NCBI RefSeq assembly: GCF_023973825.1
Contig: NC_090126.1
Span: 1,349,001-1,413,000, forward strand
Direction: 5' to 3'
From: Plasmodium brasilianum
Lineage: Eukaryota > Apicomplexa > Aconoidasida > Haemosporida > Plasmodiidae
DNA: 64,000 nt
In this document: positions 26,451-35,204 of the stretch, in pieces
How positions within the stretch are numbered: the stretch's first letter is position 1
Layout: the number at the start of each line of letters is the position of its first letter
Position numbers and translations under genes: made by a program
The notes under the pieces: model-generated
Seen by the model: the letters and a program-made list of their open reading frames with translations, nothing else
What the model was told of the DNA's origin: nothing
Database searches by the model: none

Positions 26451-26920
26451 CTGAGAAAAAACATACCATACGTTTGTAAGTATATGTATGTATATATATA
26501 TATTTATATATTTTTTGCATTTTTGAGACTACTGTAGAGTTACCTATTTCTTATTGATGGCCTATAATAATTTGAATAGTCCTTAAAATGGTTAAATGCT
26601 GAATTATCCTTAGAACTAGGTTTTTGTTTTGATGAGTCTAATACTTTCTCTTTTTCTTCATCTCTTTTTTTAATTTGTTCCTTCATTTTTTCTTTGTTAG
26701 CTATCATTTCTTTTTCTAATTCTTGCAATTTTTTTTCTCTAGACATTTTCATCTTTATATCCATTTCTCTGCTCCGCTTTGATTCAGAAATTTTATTTTT
26801 ATATTTCGCATACTTATAAATAAATATGAAAAGTGCTATACCAATAATTAACAAGAATACATTTTTTACTGTAAGAAGGGTCATACCATTTATGACCATT
26901 TTATTATGTATCCCGTCCAT
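26423..26920 (-). CDS. SelS/VIMP-like tail protein, probable selenoprotein (TGA as penultimate codon)
   Basis: Exon 1 runs 26920-26544. It encodes a short N-terminus, one membrane segment (about residues 19-37) and then a long Lys/Glu amphipathic helix ending in a Pro/Ser/Tyr/Arg-rich tail. This is the layout of selenoprotein S (VIMP), a membrane adaptor in ER-associated degradation. Read without splicing, exon 1 stops at a TAA at 26540. However, AG|GTAACT at 26544/26543 is a good donor, and a pyrimidine-rich acceptor (ttttttctcag) ends at 26451. Splicing to exon 2 (26450-26423) gives the end R-Y-K-N-T-S-S-TGA-R-stop, 134 codons plus stop. Mammalian SelS also carries selenocysteine as the penultimate residue near a Ser/Gly-rich tail. 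I recall that a Plasmodium selenoprotein (Sel4) was reported as SelS-like. Alternatives: the unspliced 126-residue form, or an unrelated membrane protein. Confidence 0.65.
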
Positions 26921-28059
26921 TTTTCAATAAATATATATACATATATATAAAAAGACATATATGCTAACAAAATTTATGATACATCCATAACAACTAATTA
27001 GCTCGTAATGAATAATTTTTTAGCGCCATTATCACCATTACTTTTTTAATGCTACACTACAGGTATTTAATTTTTTGAATAATATTAATTAAACTATTCG
27101 AATACTGTGTTAACTACAATTAAATATTAGATTTCAGTATAGTAGCAAATGGAGAAAAGAAAAAAAAAAAAAAAAAGAAGGAAAATTTGGATTAAATAAA
27201 AAGATCCATTCTTAACACATTTTACGTGAGTTTTAATGTGAAAAATAAAAAAAGAAAAAAAAGATGAATAATAAATTGGAAAATAAATCAAAAAATTAAA
27301 AAAATATTACACTAAAAAATATAAGTTGTTAAAATTTTTTAACAAGCTTTTTTTATTAACCTTTTTGTGAATATATTTTGCACTGTAAATTATTTATTAT
27401 GCCACTGTTTTGCTGTTACGATAATTTTCATTTTTCAATTATTTATTGTTTGCTGTTTATCGTATGTATGTATGTTTGTTTGTTTTTTTTTCTTTTTTTT
27501 TTTTTTTGTAAAATTAGATAATTTATGCGTACCTCATTCCACCAGTGGAAAACTAATATTGTCAAAATTAAGGAAAATGTACATGGTTGAACTTTTTCTA
27601 GTAAGGTAACCCCTACTTTTTAATTGTGTATACAATATCAGATGTTATTATTGGAACTAGCTTACACATTTTCTAAGCAGTTGAATGTGTTTGTATAACA
27701 TATTTTATAGACAATAAAGAATAGAGTTATTTATTTACAACTGTCCTTTTCAAAGAGCACAGTTGAAGATAAAAAGTAAACACATCGGATGGCGTAAGGA
27801 TTGCATTTACAAAGTGGAAATGAAAATAATAAAACTTAAATATGATCATAATGAATACGTAAAATAGGGGGAAACTGTATATTGCCCAGTGAGCAACCTT
27901 TAACTGAGATTATGAAATCACCGAATGAAAATTCCTCCGCAAGCGTTTTAAAAGGCTTAATTTTATGTATAAACTTCTTGCTGGGTAAATAAATATTAAT
28001 TACAACGTGCAAGCTACTTTCAAAAACACGAACATATATATACATGTATATCACCAACT
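26921..28059. other. Intergenic region between divergent small genes
   Basis: Shared upstream region of the SelS-like gene (minus) and the three-exon gene (plus). The first half is poly-A and poly-T spacer. From about 27,520 to 28,050 the DNA is less AT-rich than typical spacer and contains a strong hairpin at 27738-27765 and a short perfect one at 27537-27550 (TTCCAC, 2-base loop, GTGGAA). Short ORFs in this stretch lack recognisable features. Confidence 0.6.
27738..27772 (+). other. Strong hairpin followed by an H-box-like hexamer
   Basis: CAACTGT (27738-27744) pairs with ACAGTTG (27759-27765). After a single C/C mismatch, CTTTT pairs with AAGAG, closing on a minimal loop: 12 pairs in 28 bases. 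AGATAA (27767-27772), directly after it, fits the ANANNA H-box pattern of H/ACA snoRNAs, but no pseudouridylation pocket or convincing ACA tail was found. Confidence 0.3.
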
Positions 28060-28505
28060 ATGTCAATTAAAGTGGTGCTCATTATCATCTTTTGCATTAA
28101 ATCATCAGCATATGTTATACCAAAATTGAAAAATTCTAAAAAATTTAAGAGACCATCCTTATCACATGCAGATATCGAATATTATACCTTAATCACACGC
28201 AAAATAGAAGTACATATATGCACATATATATACGTGTGTGTGCATATGATAAGTATGAATGTAGGCTTTTACGTTTAAACAAAATAGGCAGAGACACATT
28301 ATTACTAGCAATAACGCCTGTTCCCTTTGGCATAACTCCGCCTTGCAGACGTGTGGGGCATACATATTTAAATATATATATATTTATTTATTTATGCGCA
28401 GCAAAAGCTATCTTAACGACTGCACTTCTCTTTTTTTACTTTTTCGTTATTGAAAAATTCCATATTTCCAAAAATAAAATAGGAAAAAAATTTTGTGTTT
28501 TTTAA
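28060..28505 (+). CDS. Small secretory or membrane protein, three exons
   Basis: Exon model 28060-28209, 28254-28350, 28402-28505, all GT-AG with matching phases, giving 116 residues. The introns are only 44 and 51 bases, short even for Plasmodium. The N-terminus is a good signal peptide or anchor (residues 2-18, hydrophobic, ending Ser-Ala-Tyr-Val), followed by a Lys/Ser/Asn-rich stretch like an apicoplast transit peptide. A conserved-looking helical segment follows (residues about 36-66), then a Pro-rich bend, a C-terminal membrane segment (about residues 86-98) and a basic tail. I do not recognise the family. The leader suggests entry to the secretory pathway and possibly the plastid. An in-frame TAA at 27997 supports the chosen start. 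It is convergent with the lipase gene. Confidence 0.7.
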
Positions 28506-28956
28506 ATTACACAATTTATGTACAAATTCACATTTTTTTAATGAAAAAAAATAAAATAATAATAGTATAGCATAAGTATAGCATTGAAATAATCTTCTTT
28601 AATGAAGGTATAAAAAATAAAATATTAAAAATTAAACAAACTAAAAATCATACAAATATAAAAAATTATTAAGAATTATAATATGTAAAAAAAAAAAAAA
28701 AATTATGCTTAAATAAAGATTTAATTAATTATACAAAAAAATAAGGCTTTTTATAATTAAAAATTAAGCTACATATAACATTGTATAAAATGAACTTAAT
28801 TTGAAGGGTGTTTTTATTTAAAAAAAGTTACATACATGTACATTACATATGTATGTAAATGTTATATATATATATATACCGTTATACCTTGGTTACAAAT
28901 AATGAATTAGAAAATTTGAATTTGTTTTATTTTGCTCCTTTTGGCCGCACTTGGCT
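28506..28956. other. Short convergent intergenic region
   Basis: 450 bases of AT-rich 3' flanking DNA between the three-exon gene (plus) and the lipase (minus), with a poly-A run at about 28,687. Nothing else seen. Confidence 0.7.
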
Positions 28957-31900
28957 CTACGCCCCTTTATATTTCTTACTATCTTGCAACTTTTTGAGTA
29001 AATCTTCTTTATACTTTTTGTATGATTCCTGCGACTTCGTCATCAATTCGTTATGAGAAAAATCAATAATATCAAAGAGGAAGTAAGGAATCAAGAAATA
29101 AGTACCCCATTCAGCTTCATTTGTCCAACCGGACACAAGGGTTAAGAATACATAATAAAAAAAGTAATGGGTTTGCGAGAAATGCTGTTCACCTAATTCT
29201 ATAAATATATTGTTAAAAACATATTTCGTAAGTAAATGTAACATGGAACGTGGTTGATTCCTTTCACTACTAAAAATTTCATTTCCATTAAAAATATTTT
29301 TACCAAAATCATAATTTAAAGTCTTTAAATCTTCCACTCTGAACATTATTGTAGATTTTTTTTCTTCTTCTGGGTCATGGAAATCATTTAAGCCTGGAAT
29401 TGCCATAATTAGAGGTACTGGATCATAATTAATACTTATGTTATTTGTAATAACGCCGCTCTTTCTAAACTCATAACAATATATATCATCATAAAACATA
29501 GGCATTCCAAATGTGATTGCATATATTTTTATTTTAGGATTATTTTTAACATTCAGTATTTTTGTTAAATAAAAGGAACTTATATTTGCCATAGCTGCAC
29601 CAAAAGAATGTCCGGTAAAAATAATAATATATGGATTTTCTTTTGTATATTTTGATTTTTCATCATTAATTTCGTTAAGTATATCTTTCTTTAACACATG
29701 TAAATAGGGTTTTACAACTCGTTTAAAAATAAACAGATATGCTTTGTGTACTTTTCCTTTTGTTAAGTAAGGATAAGAAATTAATTCATATATCAAATTA
29801 AAAACCCACATAAAAGGACTAGTTGTACCTTGAAAAGCGATAATATTTTCAACTAAGTGAAATTTTGTTTTATCATAATTTGGTATTGGATACCTTTTAC
29901 TTCTTTTAAAAGATATAAAAAGTTGAATTGGATCAATATATCTAAAATAAACATATTTATCTTCATCAATATTATGCAAGTTAACTATTTGTGGTGCTAA
30001 TATACTTCCAACATGAACTATATACCATGGGTGAGGAACAAATTTCGAGGTCTCCCATTTTTTTAATAAATTCCACATTTTGCATAAAAGATATACTTTA
30101 TGTGTAAATAAATAACAAACATACCATGTTTGATATAATTTTCTTTTTTCATCAGAAGCATCTGAAATATCTTTAAGTAAATCTATATCAAATTTCATTT
30201 CAAAATTAATAGGTACAAAAATATCTATAATATTTGTATTGAGATAATCAAATATAGGTAAATCTACTATTCGTTCTTTTACAATTATTTCATTTTTTTC
30301 TTCTGTCGTTAAGTAGTAATGCTCTTTTAAATATGTTGCACAACCAAACATAATTGTAATAATAAAATTTATTAAATCATACCATTGTTTATGTCTTTCT
30401 ATTATATTATTTAAACATTTCCCTATGTTATGTTCTGTTTTAGATTCTTCCACAATTTCTTCATTTAGAAGAAATAATATATCAAGTAAGTTTGAATCTT
30501 CTACATTCTTAATACACTGTTTCACAGACAACCTTTTAAATGTTTTTATTATATTTAAAAATAAACGATATAAAATAGACTTCTTACTTGTTATCTTTAT
30601 TCTATTAACATATGGATTTTTCTTTAAATGATTTGATAAAAAACAGATTTTTTCAATTAGTGTACTTTTTAAAGGTAAATATTCTCCATCACATACACTC
30701 GATTTTAAATAATATTCTTTAAACATAATTGGATCAATATCTATTTTACTTAAATCTGCATAATAACATACTTCTTGAAATGTAGCATTATCTTCTTCAT
30801 TACTAGAAGCTACAAAATTGGAATATAACTTTTCTCTTATTTTTTGTTCATTTACTATATGCAAATTGTTTAGAGATATATCATAACCTTTATGATATTT
30901 CATTTTTAATACATATTCATTCTTATAATTTAAATCTACTAACTCCCTACTTTTAATGATCTTATCATAATAATCATTCAAATCATTTTCTTTTAATTTC
31001 TTATTATAAAGCTTTAACTCATTTTTATATTTTACGTACACATTCGTGTATTTAGTCTTATAGCAAAATCTATCCCTTTTCCCGTATTCTTTTTCACTAG
31101 TTTCTCCCGCAATGCGGCAACTACTAACGCTTCTAATATTCCCACTACTGCTATTATCAAGGCCGATAAAGATACTACTAATATCACCATTACAGCTAAC
31201 AATACTACTAATATTTCCATTACTGCTAAGGATACTACTAATATCTCCATTTCTACTAACGATATTACTAATATCACCACTGCTGCTAACGATACTACTA
31301 ATATCACCACTGCTGCTAACACTACTACTTATATCAGAACTACCGTCAATACTACTTTTATTACTATCTTTATTATTACTATCATTATTATTACTATCAT
31401 TATTGTTACTATCATTATTGTTACTATTATTATTATTACTGATATCACTGAAGTCATTACTACTTCCACTGAACATAAAATCCTCCAGTTCCTCCAGTTC
31501 ATCAAGGTGCTTGTTTATTACTTCTTCGATGTCCTCCTCCTCCTCTTCTTCTTCTTCGTCCACGTTTTCATATACCACCTCATCCTCGGTGTCCACTACA
31601 TTATCATCTTCCTCATCCTCTTCGTCAAAATCTTCCTCTTCCTCATCATCATCATATAGCAGTTCTTCAAAATGTTCGCTCATTCGTTTTTCTCTGTTTA
31701 GATTTTTGTCTGCGTTAATTTGGATTTCTTTCCTCTGTTCTTTTTCTTCAAGCTCTTTTTTTTCTACTTGCATTCTTTCATTACTTAGCTCCGTTTCTTT
31801 ATTAACTTGAGCTCCTTCATCCGGTTTTGCTTCCTTATTCTTTTTAACTACTTTATTCTTTTTAGCTACTTTATTCTTTTTAGCTACTTTTTTCCTCTTA

Positions 31901-33648
31901 GATACCTTATTCTTTTTTACTATCTTACTTTGTTTAGCTTCCTTATTCTGTTTTAGTTCACTTCCTACTTCTTTGCCCACTTGTTCTCCTACCTCTTTAC
32001 TTATACTATTTAATGTTGTGTTGATATCATTCATGCTGTATACATTTACATTATCTTTCTTGTCAACGTACTCATCCCGTAGTAACACATACTTTTCAGC
32101 GTCATCAATATTTACGTTTACAATTGCAGTACTAGTCCCCTCTGTTCCAGTTACTTGCTCTTTATCTGATATTTCTTTTTTCACGTTAGGCCTCTTATTA
32201 GAATCAAGATTTTTCTTTTGTAATTTTTTCACAATATAATGTTTTGCGTTTGGTATGTAATAATTTGCTGCTTGTATGAAATTTTTTGAATTCATATCAT
32301 TATTTATATGAACTGCATTTTTTTTGGTTACAACTCCTTTATTTGTTGTAATATGTTCTTGTCTATTTACTATATCTTCATCTATACTTTTAATTTCACT
32401 TATATTAACAAGTGCCTTCTCTTCCTCTTTTTTTTCTACATACATTTCTTGTTCGTTTGAAATTTCTTTTTTTTTTACTCTGTCATCTTGGTTAGGACTT
32501 ACATCTATTTCTTCTTGCATGTCCTTTTTTTCAATTTTGAATTCATTCAATAACGTCGTAACATTTTCTGTGTTGTTATTTTTATTCCTCTTGATAGTAT
32601 TATTTTTTTCTTTAATGATTTCTTCCACATTTTTTGGGTTCCCTAAATTGCCATCTTTCGTTTGTTCTTTATCTCTACCCGTAGTTTTACCTTCATCTGT
32701 TACTTTGGTTTTACCTTCATCTGTTACTTTGGTTTTACTTTCATCCGTTACTTTGGTTTTACCTTCATCTGTTACTTTGGTTTTACCTTCATCTGTTACT
32801 TTGGTTTTACCTTCATCTGTTACTTTGGTTTTACCTTCATCTGTTACTTTGGTTTTACTTTCATCTGTTACTTTGGTTTTACTTTCATCTGTTACTTCGG
32901 TTTTACCTTCATCTGTTACTTTGGTTTTACTTTCATCTGTTACTTTGGTTTTACCTTCATCTGTTACTTTGGTTTTACCTTCATCTGTTACTTTGGTTTT
33001 ACCTTCATCTGTTACTTTGGTTTTACCTTCATCTGTTACTTTGGTTTTACCTTCATCTGTTACTTTGGTTTTACCTTCATCTGTTACTTTGGTTTTACTT
33101 TCATCTGTTACTTTGGTTTTACCTTCATCTGTTACTTTGGTTTTACTTTCATCCGTTACTTTGGTTTTACTTTCATCTGTTACTTCGGTTTTACCTTCAT
33201 CTGTTACTTTGGTTTTACTTTCATCCGTTACTTCGGTTTTACCTTCATCTGTTACTTCGGTTTTACCTTCATCTGTTACTTTGGTTTTACTTTCATCCGT
33301 TACTTTGGTTTTACCTTCATCCGTTACTTTGGCTTTACCTTCAATCGCTCCTTCTTTCTTTCCTTTAACTTTTCTTTCTTTTTCCCCCAAACCGTTTTCA
33401 CCTATTCTTAATTCATTATTATGGTCATTATATTTTTTTAGCAATCCTAAATTTTTTTTATGTAAAAAATTACCAGATAAAATTGGTTGTGTTCCTTTTA
33501 TAACATGAATGTAATTTGTCTTTCCATTATATCCATTTGATTTTATGTTCTTTTTATTATTAGTTACATCACAAAAAGAAAATGTAACTTCTAATAAATA
33601 AACTATAATAATCAAGTTGATATAATACAAACACAAGCATGGTATCAT
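28957..33648 (-). CDS. Secreted class-3 (Lipase_3) lipase with large repetitive N-terminal region
   Basis: Single exon, 1,563 residues. Residues 1-26 are a clear signal peptide. Residues about 100-320 hold about 27 copies of the octamer K-T-K/E-V-T-D-E-G/S. A charged region follows, with four K(V/E)xKKNK-type repeats, an Asp/Glu block (about 31,490-31,670) and Ser/Asn-rich repeats (about 31,120-31,460). The C-terminal 650 residues are the enzyme. The nucleophile motif GHSFG is at residues 1346-1350 (Ser1348), after a beta strand of Ile/Phe. An acid candidate, Asp1409, lies in a Asp-Pro-Val-Pro context, and His1489 or His1494 is the likely base. Class-3 lipases hydrolyse acylglycerols; the substrate here is unknown. 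Secretion or trafficking to a vacuole or the host compartment is inferred from the signal peptide. The mature catalytic part is of normal size; the N-terminal extension is unusual. Confidence 0.9.
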   Translation of the reverse strand: MIPCLCLYYINLIIIVYLLEVTFSFCDVTNNKKNIKSNGYNGKTNYIHVIKGTQPILSGNFLHKKNLGLLKKYNDHNNELRIGENGLGEKERKVKGKKEGAIEGKAKVTDEGKTKVTDESKTKVTDEGKTEVTDEGKTEVTDESKTKVTDEGKTEVTDESKTKVTDESKTKVTDEGKTKVTDESKTKVTDEGKTKVTDEGKTKVTDEGKTKVTDEGKTKVTDEGKTKVTDEGKTKVTDESKTKVTDEGKTEVTDESKTKVTDESKTKVTDEGKTKVTDEGKTKVTDEGKTKVTDEGKTKVTDESKTKVTDEGKTKVTDEGKTTGRDKEQTKDGNLGNPKNVEEIIKEKNNTIKRNKNNNTENVTTLLNEFKIEKKDMQEEIDVSPNQDDRVKKKEISNEQEMYVEKKEEEKALVNISEIKSIDEDIVNRQEHITTNKGVVTKKNAVHINNDMNSKNFIQAANYYIPNAKHYIVKKLQKKNLDSNKRPNVKKEISDKEQVTGTEGTSTAIVNVNIDDAEKYVLLRDEYVDKKDNVNVYSMNDINTTLNSISKEVGEQVGKEVGSELKQNKEAKQSKIVKKNKVSKRKKVAKKNKVAKKNKVVKKNKEAKPDEGAQVNKETELSNERMQVEKKELEEKEQRKEIQINADKNLNREKRMSEHFEELLYDDDEEEEDFDEEDEEDDNVVDTEDEVVYENVDEEEEEEEEDIEEVINKHLDELEELEDFMFSGSSNDFSDISNNNNSNNNDSNNNDSNNNDSNNKDSNKSSIDGSSDISSSVSSSGDISSIVSSSGDISNIVSRNGDISSILSSNGNISSIVSCNGDISSIFIGLDNSSSGNIRSVSSCRIAGETSEKEYGKRDRFCYKTKYTNVYVKYKNELKLYNKKLKENDLNDYYDKIIKSRELVDLNYKNEYVLKMKYHKGYDISLNNLHIVNEQKIREKLYSNFVASSNEEDNATFQEVCYYADLSKIDIDPIMFKEYYLKSSVCDGEYLPLKSTLIEKICFLSNHLKKNPYVNRIKITSKKSILYRLFLNIIKTFKRLSVKQCIKNVEDSNLLDILFLLNEEIVEESKTEHNIGKCLNNIIERHKQWYDLINFIITIMFGCATYLKEHYYLTTEEKNEIIVKERIVDLPIFDYLNTNIIDIFVPINFEMKFDIDLLKDISDASDEKRKLYQTWYVCYLFTHKVYLLCKMWNLLKKWETSKFVPHPWYIVHVGSILAPQIVNLHNIDEDKYVYFRYIDPIQLFISFKRSKRYPIPNYDKTKFHLVENIIAFQGTTSPFMWVFNLIYELISYPYLTKGKVHKAYLFIFKRVVKPYLHVLKKDILNEINDEKSKYTKENPYIIIFTGHSFGAAMANISSFYLTKILNVKNNPKIKIYAITFGMPMFYDDIYCYEFRKSGVITNNISINYDPVPLIMAIPGLNDFHDPEEEKKSTIMFRVEDLKTLNYDFGKNIFNGNEIFSSERNQPRSMLHLLTKYVFNNIFIELGEQHFSQTHYFFYYVFLTLVSGWTNEAEWGTYFLIPYFLFDIIDFSHNELMTKSQESYKKYKEDLLKKLQDSKKYKGA
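32693..33345 (-). repeat. 24-bp coding minisatellite, about 27 copies
   Basis: Plus-strand unit ctttggttttaccttcatct plus gtta, in register with the lipase frame. Variants are confined to a few sites: t/c in cttcatctg/cttcatccg, tttg/ttcg giving K/E, and acctt/acttt giving G/S. The near-perfect identity points to recent expansion. Confidence 0.95.
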
Positions 33649-34118
33649 TTTCTTAGAAAATGCTTACTTTATACTCAAATAAACAAAATATATACTTAAA
33701 AAATGAAAGAAGAAAACATTGTAGAAATTTTCATTATATATATATATATATATATATGTATTTATATTTATATATTTAATTATTTATTATTTTAAAAAAA
33801 TCATAACGGTTAAAAAAAGTCTTTATTTTTTTTGTTTTTTAAGGGTTCCTAGTGAAAATTTTTCACGTTCCAGAGCAACTACATCTTATATAATGGTAAA
33901 TATTATATATACATATGCATATACATATATATATATGTATAAATGTACGTTTAAATGTAAATATAAATATATGTATAAGTAAATAAATAAATATATATAT
34001 CCATAATTGTTTTAATTAACTCTTTTTACTTCTTTAAAAAAGAAGTAATAAAATAAAAAAAAAAAAAAACTTTTCTATAAGAAATTATCAGCCTTAAGTT
34101 CAAATAAAGAAACCACAT

Positions 34119-34172
<54 letters not shown>

Positions 34173-34394
34173 TAAATAAATATATACTTATAAATTTATA
34201 TATAAGTATACATAAATTATTATGTGCGTATATTTATATGCACTTACTATTATATATAAAAATAAAATGACCAAATTAAAAAGGGAGCATGAACATAAAA
34301 TAACGTATTATATATAGAAGTGTTTAATATATACTGGGGAAAGGTTAATGGTGATAACTCGTATAAATATAATGTATATTTAAACATATATATA

Positions 34395-34434
<40 letters not shown>

Positions 34435-34817
34435 CCAAAGAATTATATATTTAAAAGATTCGGCAAGTAATGACGGCACAAAAAGAAAAAAAGGATATAA
34501 AAAATTACATATATATATTATACATATAACATAAAATGATTAAAAAGTATGGAAAATTCAATCATATGGATATAGTGGGCTTTTTTTTTTTTTTTTTTTT
34601 TTTTTTTTTCTTTTATTTTATTCCAACATTATTAGCAAATATAAACTTTACGAATTAAAAAAAAAAAAAAAAAGAAATTATATAAATAACATTCCATAAA
34701 ACAATGAAGAATAAAAAAATATATTTTCTGATTGTAATATGAGAAAATTAGCTGGACTGTTTTAAAAATATAGTAATATATGGAATGAACAGATACTATA
34801 CTTTCAAATGAACACAT

Positions 34818-34849
<32 letters not shown>

Positions 34850-35113
34850 AAATTCGATTACGTATTTGAAGAAAAAGTAAACACATATTACGCTAAATGC
34901 TTTTATATATTAAAGGCAAATCTGTGGTACTCCCTCCCCTTATTATATTTTTTCCTTCAAAACTTGAGCACTCTAGTGAAATGCCTGTGTAAGCATCCAA
35001 AAAAGTAATTACACCGATAAAATGAAATTGTTACACTGAACTAGCGAAATGTGGAATAAATAGAATTACATAACAGATGGATAAATAGTTACGTATATAC
35101 ATATACATTTACG

Positions 35114-35159
<46 letters not shown>

Positions 35160-35204
35160 TATATGTAAGTACATATGTGTAGGGGCTTCTAACTATATTT
35201 GGTG
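33649..35204. other. Intergenic region with dense simple repeats
   Basis: Poly-A of about 36 bases at 34,121-34,156 running into (TA)n, further (TA)n at 33,740, 34,400-34,430, 34,825-34,850 and 35,118-35,155, and poly-T of about 30 bases at 34,580. Contains the lipase promoter and the 3' UTR of the trigger-factor gene. No gene supported. Confidence 0.75.

Noticed and set aside
27367..27609. 80-codon plus ORF with a good donor (AG|GTAACC) at its end
   Set aside because: Mostly poly-T-encoded Phe; no downstream exon joins in a compatible frame that I could find.
27836..28057. 73-codon minus ORF overlapping the start of the three-exon gene
   Set aside because: Looks somewhat protein-like but has no motif, begins in a (TA)n-encoded Tyr/Ile stretch and lies in the upstream region of a better-supported gene.
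32324..33508. 394-codon and 249-codon ORFs opposite the lipase repeats
   Set aside because: They exist only because the 24-bp unit lacks stops in those frames; the lipase frame has signal peptide, repeats and catalytic domain.
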